64,000 nucleotides of DNA from Sipunculus nudus (taxonomy: Eukaryota > Annelida > Sipuncula > Golfingiida > Sipunculidae): the NCBI GenBank assembly GCA_026874595.1, contig CM049317.1:10142382-10206381 (forward strand), given 5' to 3'. The notes below the pieces were generated by a model, which was given only the letters and a program-made list of their open reading frames with translations, did no database searches and had not been told where the DNA came from. Made by a program: the position numbers and the translations under genes. Below are positions 1-45,753 of the stretch, one piece after another. Each line of letters starts with the position of its first letter. Within the stretch, counting starts at the first letter, position 1.

Positions 1-32698
<32,698 letters not shown>

Positions 32699-34742
32699 GT
32701 TTCTGTAGCAGTAAAAAATATAGATGTCTGACAAGCAGCATACTATTCATATAATTTGAATGGCATTTTATTATCATAATTTAAAAGAAAACTTCATTTT
32801 CAGAAAAGTTTTTTTTCAGTGAAAGGTCGCCAGACAAAGGGATGTCAGAATAAACTGTATATTAAAACTTCTCAATTTTCACTTGTTCAGTGTTTCAGTC
32901 TCTCAAGGGAACATCATACTAGTAAACTTCTTGTTCATTATTGGCAGATTATTTGTATGATATTATATCATTACTAATAGGAATATATGACTCATAGGAT
33001 GACCCACCATCCAGATCTCCTTTTTACTTATTCTAAGGGTATTTGACAAAAATCTATTATAAATTTTGCTGGGTTGTTTTAATGCTGACAAGTCTTCACT
33101 TTGATTTTGAATGTGTCATTAATGCACAAAATTAAAGATTATGGTTTGGCAAAAGGTACAGGTACAAAAATATGGATACCTTACTATAACAAACGCAAAA
33201 ACTAAATTTTGCCTGGACTTATATCAAACCTTATAAGTTAAATACGAGGGCATATTTGACTGTGAGTCTACAATAACACGCTTGTACTGTTTAGTTAAAA
33301 TGTCATCTAGGGTATTTTTTTACTAAATGGAATGGAAGGGAAACCTGTATGATTGTTAGTAAAAAGTTCATTTAGTGATATGTATTTTATTATTTATGTA
33401 GCACTCATTATATGCATTGAATCGTGTCATAAGTACTTTACATACATGTGACAATATGACTACATCAGTCAATAGTGGATAAGAAAATATTAAAGAGTTA
33501 AAGAGATCTTAGTGACCTTTCCATGATTATATTCTAATAATAACTAATATGTACTAGTAATATTCCAGTTGGATGAATAACAATATATACAACACATGGT
33601 GTTGAATTCAGACGATTCTCAAAGTATAGCACAATATTCATACAATCCTTACATGCTGATCTACCATAGATCGAAGAAATCCCCCTTTTCACATTATTTA
33701 TATTGATATGAACACCTAAGCCTCTGCTGATGGAATGAAACTTCACAAGCTGTCATGATACTGTAGTCTTTTAAGGGATCACACTTCCTATATGGATCTT
33801 TTCAGGAAGGTGGCCTGGTTCCTTACAGACAAGATAGCACAACATTATATAATAGTCCATAAATCACAAAAAAATGTATTGATGAAAAACTTATCTTAAA
33901 ATGATCTGATGATGAGTTATTAGTGTGCCACATTTCCTGAATCTACTTAACTTAAACATTCAATTACACAAATGACAATAATGTGTTCATAAATAAGCTT
34001 ATGACTGGGTAATACTATGAAACCTTTCCACATATTCAATGAGCCTTTATGATTAATAGCTCTCAATTTGTGAAAAAGCTAATAAATAAACAACAGATGA
34101 TAATTTTTTTAAAGATAACATGTCTTGGTATATATTTTCAAGAAATTCAATAAAAATAATAATTTGATAGGTAAAAAATAAATTTTGACTGAAAATAAAA
34201 TGGACTCTCCCACTTTCACAAAACCAGTTCTTGTATATTCCAAAAAAAAGTTTTGAAGTTTTTTTATTTTCAATTTATGGGCAAATATGATTTATTACAA
34301 TAATAATTGGTAATTTTTAAGGTTGTGAAAGATTTTAATATTTTTTCATGAAATTTAGGTGGGGGTGACAGGCTGAAGTATTGAAAAAGTAAAAAAAATT
34401 TTTTCAATTAATATTAAAATGTGTTATTGCAATTAGCATATTTTGATTATTATTACCAATTATAATCATCAAAATATACAAAATATGATAAAGATTTCAA
34501 TTTCATAACTTTTCTGGTTATATGTTCAAGCTGTCACCCCTCTAGTAGTTTACTATAATGGACCCTTCCATTCCGGCATGGGGAATTCGTGCAATTTGCA
34601 AATTCTACATAAACATTGGACAAATATATAAAATTTTGCGTTAGTTTCATTTTCCTTGTCCCTCTATGACTCAAAATTAATCTGTTGAATTTTCGACAAA
34701 GTTGTCATCGCGCCAAAGACATGTAAACACAAATCTACTCAC

Positions 34743-34860
34743 CCCTTCTCTGTGTAGTGGATCTTCCGCGACGATGTTCAACAATAGCAAACACACTGCT
34801 GACCCCTTTTGGTGGGCGGGAGAACAACTCCCTGTGCAATACATTAAAATCGGGAAGGTA
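34743..34860 (-). other. CHD4: Probable non-coding first exon (5' UTR) of the CHD gene
   Basis: The first coding exon begins only four bases before the ATG, after an acceptor at 32,703-32,704, so an upstream leader exon is required. The best donor upstream on the minus strand is AGAAGGG|GTGAGTAG at 34,743/34,742. The stretch around it is more CpG-rich than its AT-rich flanks. A GC-box-like run (GGTGGGCGGG on plus) lies at 34,811-34,820. The outer limit of the exon is a guess; RNA evidence would fix it. Confidence 0.45.
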
Positions 34861-34960
34861 TTTGTGAATTCCGCCTACACAGTAAAAATCTGGGGTCCCT
34901 TGACCTTTACGGTACAAACAGCACTCAGGACGCGTGGCTTTTTTTTTGCGCAATTTAAAT
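34805..34960 (-). promoter_or_regulatory. Candidate promoter region of the CHD gene
   Basis: This stretch lies immediately upstream of the inferred leader exon. It has a GC-box/KLF-type motif at 34,811-34,820 and scattered CpGs, while flanking DNA is strongly AT-rich. I see no TATA box at a fitting distance, as is usual for a housekeeping chromatin gene. The call rests on position and composition only. Confidence 0.3.
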
Positions 34961-36415
34961 ATATATGAAAAATGCGTGATATCAGTGTGAGGGTAATAGC
35001 TTTCTATAATATATTGGTTTGTAATAAGAGTCAACTTTGCACTATTAATTTGACATTTAAACAGCATTATCCCTTCAAAACACATTATCCCTTACTTTGA
35101 GTGCTTTCCCACCTTAGATACAACATTTAGTCCCCATCATGAAAGAATGAATGAAATTATGTTATTCAGTTACATTATTTACGGTACATGTATAAAAATA
35201 TATACCAGATATCACAGCAATATTATATATATATATATATATATCACAGTACATGATAAATTGAAAAAAAAAATAAAACATAACTAACTAAATAAAAATA
35301 AATATCACATATATATCATTATTTATGATAAATTTTCAGTCTCTTTTACATCTACAGTCTACCTACTGACAAAAGGTGTCAACTGAAGAAAATTTAAGGG
35401 TAATTTCAAGGTAAACATACCGATGTATGAATTTCTTGCCACGAGCAAAGGTCAACAAAATAAATATATAAAAAAAATTTGTACATATCTTATTGAGACA
35501 TTTTCCCAGTCTTTCCCTAGAAAACTAAATTTTAACTTTTATATTTTCACTATATATTTATAGTATAATTGTAACTATGTATATAAACAGTCAAACCCTT
35601 CCCCATTCATTGCATGCCTTTTTAGGCCTACTTGTAAAAAAGTACGTACTGTGTTTTTTAGGACTTGTGCTGCCCAGAGGGGCAAAAAGAATTAATGCTT
35701 AAGGCTCTTAACTATACGCTCTTTACACAGCGCTTTACCCATAGGCCAACTACCTATTTCCGCTGCCTCGGGATCGTATGCAACTTGCTAAAAACTTGCA
35801 TATAGTAACCGGGAAACCCGGTCGGTTAATACGGTCCAAATGGCCGAAAACGCAAGTACAAGGGCTATGGGTCTCGAAGTAGTGTCGTTCACAGGATCGA
35901 GATCGGCTCTCGAATGACATGGCTGGGTCTCCGCTGCTGGGATCGGTGAAGGGAATGTGGGTTGCTTCTGGCTTTGTGGCTGTGGATGCAGTCACTTTCT
36001 AAAAAGGACAATGGCTCGGGATGGACGGTGGCGCCCTCTACGGCTCCCTGCTTGGCTTGTCGTGGCACTGCGACTGTTGGCTCAGAGAACATGCTTAAGG
36101 AGCGCACAGGGCTGAGGTCTTGACCGCAGCAACCTATGGGATCGTAGCTCTTAACAAGTTATAATAATTATATATATTTGAATGTTAATTGAATCATTTC
36201 CTGATCTGTAGGTACATGTTTAAAAAATGTCAGTTGAACCAGTAAAGCTTACTATGTATATTACCTCTGATTTCGTATACCGTCAGTCTTTATTCTGAAC
36301 AAAACCTGCAACATTGTAGGTGACCGTCCAGCTAGTCACAGGTCCCATGCATGGCCCAGCACGAAGAGTTGTTCTTCATCCACTCACTACGTGGCAGCAC
36401 CAATCGGACACGGTG
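34961..36415. other. Upstream flank of the CHD gene
   Basis: 34,961-35,620 is AT-rich with a (TA)n run at 35,225-35,244. 35,640-36,150 is noticeably richer in CpG (GGGAAACCCGGTCGG, GGATCGAGATCGGC) with short open frames only. I find no tRNA fold or protein family. It may be a SINE-like or retroelement fragment. Confidence 0.45.
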
Positions 36416-36822
36416 TAATGTACTAAGGGCCAGTCTATTACTACAATTCTCACTCATCATTATGATATATTATGTAAGTTGCAGATGTTTAAGTTAATTG
36501 GGACTTTGTGTATTCAAATGTCAGAGCTGAGTTGCCAGGTATGTACATAATGACTGTAATTGCTTAGCCTTGATTACATGGCAACTCTATTCAGTCTAAT
36601 TGCACTTTCATTGCACACTTTTCTTTAACTGCATCTGTGGTGACACGTCAGGGAAATCTCTGATTGGATGGTGTATGAATCTTTCTGGGAGAGATGCGAT
36701 GTGTTCAGAGGCAGTAACAAACTGGGGCCCAAGCCCAGAACATGGGCTTGGCATTCCCTCTCCTATATAGTTAAAATAAAGAATATTTTACATCAACTCA
36801 GAGTCGTGTAAGTTTGTCACAA
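36416..36822 (+). mobile_element. LTR-like segment
   Basis: Begins TGTAATGTAC and ends TAAGTTTGTCACA, giving TG...CA ends. Near its end is TAAAATAAAGAATATTTTAC, as expected for the polyadenylation region of an LTR. After it, 36,909-37,050 has a short open frame (MNRPERPRQSVRSDVAAMLR) that could be the start of a decayed gag. No partner LTR or target duplication was found, so the call is tentative. Confidence 0.3.
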
Positions 36823-37767
36823 ATGCATCCTGGACCAGGTTATAATCTCTACGACGGTCACCAGCGCACATCAACGGCTATTCTGCTCCATTTTTCTAAG
36901 CTATAATAATGAACAGGCCCGAAAGACCTAGGCAAAGTGTAAGGTCGGATGTGGCTGCCATGTTACGTGATATCAGACTATCAACCCCTACTCCCACCTT
37001 TATCCCCCCCCCCCAAAATGCGATTTTCATTGTTCGCGAGTATCGCGATATAAGGAAACAGGGTTTATCGTTCATTGTATTGGTAATTTAATGCTCACAA
37101 AAATTACAAAATGAGAAGGACCCTGGGAACATTGGACGAGTTGAAATGCTTGTTCATTACAGGCAGATGATGTGCAATATATCATATTATTCGTAATACC
37201 AACCTTTGATTTATGTATACATACGGTAACATAAACATTCAGTTAATATTAATAATATCAAACTTTATACTTTGCGACACTACATTCACAGATTATGTAT
37301 ATACATATTTATATATGAGGTACCAATGAGGTCACAGTATAAGATAATATTATCCTCTGTATAGTTCGGGCGTCTTTTTCACGAAGGGTTTAATTTCGGG
37401 ATGATTTTCCTCTCCCGAATATCGCGAATTTGAAATTCCCGCCAACTAAAAGACGACCACAGTACAAACAGGGAGCACCTGCACACATCCACGTATTGAA
37501 TTTCGTTGAAAAAAAAATGGTGCTTTTATATTGCTACAGTTAAACTTTAAATGCAGAAAAGGTGGTTATTTTAGTACCACCCCATGAAGCGAAACCGAAA
37601 ACATATTAAATTGATAGGCAGTATAAACTTTGTCTTAACTGCGGAATTTATATTTTTTACGATAGGTATATATATGATTACATAAATTATATCTTCGCGG
37701 GTCGTGTAAATTTGAAACTCGCAGAAAGTGGAGTAATCTATCCATGGATGGCCATGTACGATCGAGT

Positions 37768-37928
37768 CACAGGCCCTTGATTTCACCATTAAAGCATGTC
37801 TAAATGGCCTCTATATATAGTGTAATACTACCCATATGTAGTAATATTAAGACAATATTAATATGGGTAGTATTGGGGTATATATAGGACCTATTAGACT
37901 TGTTTTAATGGTGATTTCAGGGCCTGTG
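37768..37928. mobile_element. 161-bp foldback MITE, hAT-like, with 8-bp target duplication
   Basis: Nearly the whole element is one inverted repeat. CACAGGCCCTTGATTTCACC on the left pairs with CACAGGCCCTGAAATCACC read from the right, continuing through ACTACCCATAT. It is flanked by GATCGAGT (37,760-37,767) and GATCAAGT (37,929-37,936), seven of eight identical. An 8-bp duplication and CA-starting ends fit the hAT superfamily. No coding capacity. Confidence 0.8.
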
Positions 37929-38159
37929 GATCAAGTTCAGTTAAAATAAATGTACCCACTGGATTTGAACAATTGGTGTACTTCTCAGCAAGGGAAACAT
38001 CCATGCAAGATCTGTTCTATATTAAACCACCAATAGTTTAGTCAACTAGAAAACAAGCAATCGACAAGCGACTACATGCATCCGCCAAATCACAGAGGCA
38101 TGGATAAAGTAAGGCATCGAATGTTCCTGACATGACATAATTCCGAATTAGTGGCATCA

Positions 38160-38760
38160 GAGATGGCAATTGAACTCCTTATATAAGTGCTTTTTTAACC
38201 AAAAATGGATCTACAGATGGATACAACATGCAAAATATCAGGCCGAGATACCAATCCATGCATTACTGAGAAGAAATTCATCAATGTATTCTATAAAAAC
38301 GGAATTGCAGGTGGCGTCATCTGTCTGGTCCACACATAGCTATCAAAGACGGATAAACATTCAAAATTCAGGTTGATACATCCATTCACTCCTGAGATAT
38401 AAGCGATTTTCAAACAAACAAATGGACGAATGGACGCCACGGAAACCAATTGTATATGGCGCCACAAATCTTTAGAGTGAGATGGAGGTATCCATGATCT
38501 ATTCACATGCATAATTTAAGACTAATACAGCAAACCACTCCTGAGAAAAAGGCTTCAATGTAACCTAAAGGGGGAGGCAGGTGGCGCCACCTGTCTGGTC
38601 TACCAGAAAACTCTCCAATATGGATGGACATGCCAAATTCAAACCAATATATTGGACCACTCCTGGGATATAGGCTATTATCACTAAGACACCCAGATTC
38701 ATACTGCACAGAAAGGAATGCAGGTGGCGCGACCAGCCTTTGTTTTGCACAACTTCAGAG
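38160..38760. repeat. Tandem ~140-bp units carrying the GGTGGCG motif
   Basis: GCAGGTGGCG(T/C)CA(T/C)CTGTCTGG or close variants recur at about 38,308, 38,452, 38,580 and 38,720, each followed by text like ACTCCTGAGATATA. The copy at 38,579-38,594 is the full palindrome CAGGTGGCGCCACCTG. Confidence 0.75.
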
Positions 38761-39639
38761 GTAAACCAAGTAGAGTCCTATAAACTCCTTGGGTAAACTG
38801 ATAAGTATGCTGGGTTTCGGAAAGATCGGTCCAAGGGTCTGAGAGGAGTTTCCCCGGAAATTAACGCCGCGGCGGCGTCCGGCTGAAAACATATATAGAA
38901 TCCGCAAAACGCTGCACCCACAAAGGGCAAATTATATTTAAAAGTAATATTTGAACTGCACAAACGTGTTATCAAGCGTTCCCCATCAACATAAAATGAG
39001 GAGTATTGGGCTCTCATTATAATACAGGAATAAAAGAGCTGACGGCCAAATAGAGAAAGAGGGTCATCGGAGCAAGAGGTCTATTAATTTTAAAGAGGCT
39101 CTATATATCGAGGGCTTTGCACTCGCGACACGAATATAACATATAACCTAGTGTTCTGTACTCACAAAACATGAAAGATACATGCATGGGGACATCATAT
39201 CTACCTGTCCAAACTGTATGAAAGTTTTAGAACGGCCGATTAATGTGTGGTCTAAAATGCCTGTTTTGTCCTACATAGTTTGGTGTCGTTTTCCAAAGCA
39301 CATACTAAACGAGCTTGTAAATGACGAAATAGCCGTTCAAAATAGCGAAGTTTATGGTAAATGTATTACAAACGGTTCCTTTTTTAGCATACAAGCGGAA
39401 TTAAATAAAATAAGACACCTTTTATAGGTATGTTCAGTTCTCACTACTAGTCGAGAATGATCTTTTAAGGTTGAACCATAACCGATTGATCTAACTTATT
39501 TATAATAGAATGAATATTATAAAATGAATTATGCATGAAAATATGACAGAATATATAGAATTATTACATAAATATAACAGAATGTTCGCAAACTTGTACC
39601 AAAGCCATTTGTGAAGCTTTAATATAATATAAACTTATT

Positions 39640-41190
39640 CATTTTACATGAATTGTAAAAATAGTTATTAAACTAATCAAGGCACTCTCCATGGTTCAGA
39701 TGATAGCGTTCGGTAGTCTGTATAGGGGTGCATGGAGGAAACCGGAGAACCCGGAGAAAACCGCCGGCCTTGGACGGGCAATTACAACTACAACTTTAAT
39801 AAGAGAGATAGATGAAATCTATTAACGCCATGAATGGAATTGTCAGTCTGTGACGAGATCATACTTTATTACTTTATAATTGCACATTTTCCATTTGCAA
39901 CTGTACAGATGGTGGTGAATTGCACGTTAATATATACCGGTACCCGGACTAAGGCACCACGATATTTAAATTTGTGGAATATATAGCCTAATCGCAAAAC
40001 AGCATAAAACCTGCATGATGGAAAAGGGAGGGGGAAAACTACAAACAGTAACGATATAAGCGTATATATTAGTTAAATGATTATGCAATATATCAAATAT
40101 GTCCACACAAACATTTTGTTCTGCGGATTTCTTGGGGTAAACATGGTGCGAGCGGTCGATTTTTTACAATTATATACCGGTTTAGATACAATCTGTGGAA
40201 TTTTTGCCGTTTGCCTAGAAAATGCAGAACAATTGCTTATATTTTCTAAAAATGGTGTATATGATGAACAAAAATTTTAGTACATTTTCCAAACGATTAA
40301 AAATTCTTTCAAATAATTCATACCATAGCTTTAATAAAAAACATCACCGTGGACCTGGTCTTCATTTGCAAACATGAATAAATAAAATAAATAAATAAAA
40401 TACAAAAATTTTTTATACCACTCAAAGAGTAACGCCAGGGAGGTGCAGCTTGAGATTACAAACATTCGCAACACGATTTTGAAGAGATATGTTCCACCCA
40501 TAATGTTCACAGCCATAGATAAATTGTAAAATGAATCCAAACGTCCATGCCAGAGTAAAAAAAAAATAAGATTCACATCAAAGCGAGCTCTCGAGGGACT
40601 GGAGACGGAAAAGATCGAAATTGGAGCAGCTTATAAAACTTATTTTCTAAATATCATAAATCTAAAACAACAATCTGATTCAAATAGAAGTCTTTGTCAA
40701 AACATACTTTGAGTTGTTAGAAATGGTTCCAAACTACTAGTATTTCTGGTCGAATACACAACTGCTAATCATATCTCACGAACAAAATGTAAACAATACA
40801 CTCTTTCAACGCGGTCTGAACCATGCAGTACAAATACACAAGGAATGGGACATCACTTGATCAGTGGAAATGCGGATGCGGATGCAGTGCTGAACGTTTG
40901 GTCAAGAAGTAGCACTAGGTGTGTCCCGGCGGTCGCCGTGAGCCGCGTAGAACAAGTGTACGCGAGTCATTTGATTGGTTCAATTGCCTTTTTCATTTTT
41001 CATGAAATAGAGGCCAGAACTTCTCGCAGAATCAAGGTCTTTGAAAGCGTTCTGCAACAGACTAGTACTTGATAGTATGAAGATGCCATTTTTCAGCTAC
41101 TATTATGTCCAGTTCATGTTCAAGTAAGGGAATCCGCTATCTTCTACATGCATGCACTGTGTCCAGTTCTATCCACCCACATATATATCT
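39640..41190. other. Intergenic DNA without recognised genes
   Basis: Mostly AT-rich. A short block at 39,735-39,765 (GGAGGAAACCGGAGAACCCG) is GC-rich. A block at 40,985-41,090 is shared with 32,185-32,300. Short open frames lack splice context or domain similarity. Confidence 0.5.
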
Positions 41191-41194
41191 TCTG

Positions 41195-42300
41195 TTCCTG
41201 CATGATGGCATTTCACTAATTCTTTAGACTGCTTAAAATCCAGCATGATCAAGACCAACTCATCAACTGCAAGACTTGGAGAACAAATATGGCTTCTGTA
41301 ACTCATAAAAGAGAAAGTGAAGTATATACAGCAGGGAGAAGCTGACATAGTTTATCCGTAGTAACGACGCTGAAACTGCGATGTTCACGTGAACGTGGCT
41401 TTATACACATGAATGAAGTAATTCGCCTCGACCCTCGTTTTGGCTCAAGACCAGACTCACACATTCTATCCGCTCTGCTGCTCTACATGAAAGAGTGTAT
41501 ATTATTTATGTCACATTTGCGGTTTCTACAACAACACGGATGGGACATGTGTCCGCTGGTTCCCCCACGCTTGATCTGCGGGCGGGGGCATCGGCGTTAC
41601 ATCGAGTCATCATTGTCTTGTTTTGTCTCATTCACGGCTCTCTGGAAGGATGAATTTTCTGTTTCGGTGAGACAGATGCCTATATCCCTTGTATGTCTGG
41701 CCTTGTCGCACATGGATATAGCGGAATAAGGCCTAATAAGCTGACTCATTCTGTGTTTTTTCCAGGCTTGATAAGGTAGGTTAATTTGTCATGTGATTTG
41801 AGCACTTTTCTTACTGCTTTGGTTGTCATTTTGTTAACAGTTTACCTTTCAGTGTGTATAGACAATTAATTAAAATGAAGATGAAGTCTAACTCTGATTC
41901 GATTCGATGTGATCAAGTGTTATAAACGACTGTATACCTCTTTCAACACGATATGTAGTGCTCGCCGGTTCAAGTATACGCTTGCTGTCGTTGAAGGGAG
42001 TTTATAACTGACTCATCGCATTCCTAAAGATCGTTCTCTGTATCTTAACCGCCACATGTGCTCGTATAAGAGACGTAACTTCCTGATCCTCGGTGTTATC
42101 TCAGACCAGATTTTCTAGTAATTATTGGATAAACAGGAAATAGCAATTTCCTAAGAAATCTATGTCATTGGCACCTTTCTGTCCTTGCTATATAGTATGT
42201 ATCGCTTTGACCATGGTTGGCATGGTTATCAAGCGCTAGAGGTACAGTACGGTACGGTGAGAGTTTTCCCTGCGGATAGGCCCGGAGCATGGATACTAGT
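41195..42300 (+). repeat. Duplicated ~1.1-kb block, copy 1
   Basis: Shares long stretches with 43,385-44,425 in the same orientation, for example ATCAAGACCAACTCATCAAC, AACAACACGGAT, GTCGTTGAAGGGAGTTTATA and ATCGTTCTCTGTATCTTAAC. The two differ by many substitutions and small indels, so it is not recent. No conserved open frame. Confidence 0.85.
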
Positions 42301-42379
42301 ATATAATATTACAATATATATCTACTGCTTGCTGTGTACTAGAAATTCATTTTATTAGTTGTATATGAAAATTAATTCA

Positions 42380-42690
42380 ATATTAATCAAACCGCATTAA
42401 TATATCTGCGTTAGCCCTGCCTTGGGCTTAAGTATTTGCGTTTGCTACTAAAATGCGTATAATAAAACATGATTCCATGTACCATAGACCTAACTCAGGG
42501 CCAGTTCTTATCAATAAATAGTCGGGAAAGAGCTGTAATTCAGTTATATAATTTGCAAACTGGAAGTACATGTTCTAAGCGTTGCGACACAGCAAGAGCA
42601 AGTCGGATGGCTTTGTTTGTGGAGGAATAAAGACTATTTAAGTCTTAACCTTTGCATCGACTGGGCCAGTCTATCTCTCTGCATCTATGA
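42380..42690 (+). repeat. Block shared with 47,600-47,920
   Basis: Common text includes AAACATGATTCCATGTACCA against AACGTGATTCCATGTACCA, AGTCGGG, and ACTGGGCCAGTCTATC. It lies next to the duplicated block and may be part of the same older element. Confidence 0.7.
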
Positions 42691-43384
42691 ATGTTTGAAC
42701 ATTTGCAAAGTCCTCTCAGGCTCTCCGGTCACTCAAACACAGAACACTGACGATTTGATATATTAATTATTTAATGAAGTTTGATGGTATAAGGCTTTAC
42801 AGTTCGCAAGTACCATCAGTTTGTTGATATCAGAGCATTATACCAACCACCATTTGGAATCTCCCCATGCAGACCAGGTCGGGAGGTCCGTGCTGGCTGG
42901 CTTGGAGTCAATCCCTTGCCGTCTCAACCCCAGCTGTCCTCAAAAGTCCCCTACCCCATCTAGAGATGTCTCCCTAAAATATCTATGGGTTGAACATCAC
43001 GGACCGCGATAGGTTCTCTTTGTCTGTCACTCCTAAATGGCCTGGTAATAATGCTGAATATTGATTCTGCTACAAAGTTCAATATTTCACCCTTAATTTG
43101 CTAACTTACAACTCAGTGCACCTGGAGGTCTCATCTAACAGGCATAAAGATAATTACAAATATTCTGCTAGTCCGGTACACCTGGCGATAAAGTTATTAC
43201 CGAAGGTCAAATACTCATACTTGAAGCATCTATACATGATAAATATATCCTTACACTGACACTCCCCAATGTTAACTTGATTTTACTTTTATTAAAATGA
43301 ATTCAAATATATACACACACAAAAATTGAACATTAAACAGAAATTCAACATTCAGTTAAAAATGAGAATGGAAACTCCACATAC

Positions 43385-44425
43385 TTTCCCGGAATGATGG
43401 CATTTCACTACTTCTTTTGACTGCTTTAAATCCAGCAGGATCAAGACCAACTCATCAACTGCAAGACTGCATGGAAGAACAAATATGGCTTCTGGAACTC
43501 ATTAAAGAGCTAGAAATGCGTGTAGTATATACAACAGTGATAAAATAACATAATGTATCCGTGGTCACGACGCTAAAACTGTGATGTTTACTTAAACGTG
43601 GCTTTACACACAAGCACATATATATGTACATGGATGAAGTTGCCTTGACCCTCGTTTCGGCCCATGACCAGGCTCCCTCATTCTGTCCGCTCCGCTGCTC
43701 CACATTAAGGAGTATGTCACAGCTGTGGTTTCCACAACAACACGGATTGGACATCTGTCCGCTGATTCCCCCATGGTTGCTTGATCTGTGGGCGGGAGCA
43801 TTAATTGGCGTTGCATCGAGTCATCCTTGTTTGTAATGTCACATTCAAGCTGTATAATTCTGTGTTTCCAGACTTAAGGTACGTAAATTTGCCATGTAAT
43901 TTTATCTCCTTTCTTACCACTTCAGTTGTCATTTTGTTAACAGTTTACCCTTCAGTGTGTAGACAATTAATTAAAATGAAGACTAAGTCTTACTCTGATT
44001 CGAATCGGTCTCATCAAGTGTTATAAACGACTGTATACCTCTTTCAAAACGGTATGTATACCTCTTTCAAAACAATATGTAGTGCTCGCCGGTTCAAGTA
44101 TACACTTGCTGTCGTTGAAGGGAGTTTATAACTGACTCATTACATCGCATTCTTAAAGATCGTTCTCTGTATCTTAACCGCCACTCGACCATGTGCTCGT
44201 AAAACATGTAAACTTCCTGAACCTCGGAGTTATTTCTCAGACCAGGTTTCCCCTACTTATTATTAGATAAACAGGAAATAACAGTTTCCTAAGAAATCTA
44301 TGTCAGTGGCACCTTTCTGTCCTCGCTATATAGTATGTATCGCTTTGACCATGGTTGGCATGGTTATCAAGCGCTACAGTGCAGTGCGTTGAGAGTTTTC
44401 CTTACGGATTGGCCCAGAGCATGTA
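43385..44425 (+). repeat. Duplicated ~1.1-kb block, copy 2
   Basis: See copy 1 at 41,195. It contains a locally repeated TATGTATACCTCTTTCAAAAC near 44,030-44,075 that copy 1 lacks. Confidence 0.85.
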
Positions 44426-44459
44426 TATGTTATGCTACAATGTAGCCTGTGTTTTTTCT

Positions 44460-45750
44460 CTATTAATTGATTGATTGATTTTATTCTGGCAATCAGTTAC
44501 ACGCATATACAATAAAACATGATAACCTGACATACACCAAGGATAGCACAAAAAAGTTTTTAAAACTTATTTCCTTAGTGGTCCTGGTGATCAAGATATA
44601 GAGCAGGCAAAGTCTATGTACCATTACAGAAATATAAATTACAGGATATATAATTTTTTTAGTTAAATTGACATAATACATTACCCACATCCACTCATAC
44701 ATTTATAGAATCACCAGAAAGTAGTTTTACTAAAAATGGCAAATATTTTGTATTTAATTAACTAAAGATTTTGCAAATGTACTGATATCAATAGTTCAAT
44801 ACAGCATATGTCTAGAAAACAATATTTATTATCAGATAGACTGATATTTTTTTCATATTATTTATGTATACAACTAGTACTAGAAATATTATCATCACAT
44901 ATAACACTTGGCAAATCCATTTATCATAATATATGAAGTTGTATTATCACATAAACAGCTGACCACACTGTTACAAAAAAAGGTTTCCAGAAAGGTTTTA
45001 CAAGGGTTTTCATTGTGTCCCTGAGAGGAAACCTTTTTAGGGATTTAATGAAAACCTTTTCATAAAAACCTCAATGAAAACCCTTTCACAGGTTATCTGC
45101 TCTATTTATCAGTTAACTGCTAGGAATGATTAAAACAAATTGGATCAACAGAAATAAAATAAACAGGATATTGATTTTTTTCTGATGCTGAAAATATTGG
45201 GACACAATAAATGGGTATTTTTCTATATCATACAATATCTTGGTTAAAAAGTTTGTTGGGAATGCAAAAACCTGAGACAAGTGTAAGGTTCCAAATTACC
45301 TTTTATTAAACAAACCAGTATCCACATGCACATGAGTGACAATTTCAATCAATCCTTGTAACAAATCAGTTAAATATATACTTTACCATAGAAGTCACAC
45401 CGGTGATAGAAATATAATCAAAGGAAGAATTACACTTGTTAACCACAGAATATTGTACAATAAAACAAAATAGAACAGTGCCAGAAAAAAATATTTAGAT
45501 GGAACTATTTAATGAAATGTATTTCTATATTTTAATCGATATGTCATAATAGAAGTGACTACTTATTTTAACTGTAAAGTGACAATATTTATCTCGTTAA
45601 TACAGAATCTAATAATTATACATATATTCCATATACTTAGAGAAAAATTCACATCAACAGACCTGACAAACCCTCTTGAGGCCTCTGATCAGAAATTAAT
45701 ATCATTTACACATTCATGTGATATTGGTTGTGCTATCAGTTTCAAAAACA
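44460..45750. other. AT-rich stretch without recognised features
   Basis: TTGATTGATTGATTTTATTC at 44,466-44,485 resembles a LINE 3' tail read in reverse, but no coding remnant adjoins it. 44,975-45,100 repeats AAAGGTTTCC/AAACCTTTT text. Confidence 0.4.
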
Positions 45751-45753
45751 TTT

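Noticed and set aside
34735-35085. 116-codon minus-strand frame over the CHD promoter region
   Set aside because: It crosses the inferred leader exon donor and AT-rich upstream DNA. No similarity, and it cannot join exon 1 in frame with a known domain.
35740-35860. Possible tRNA or tRNA-derived SINE (TTTACCCATAGGCC, CCGGGAAACCCGGTC)
   Set aside because: I could not place acceptor, D and T stems or a consistent A/B box pair.
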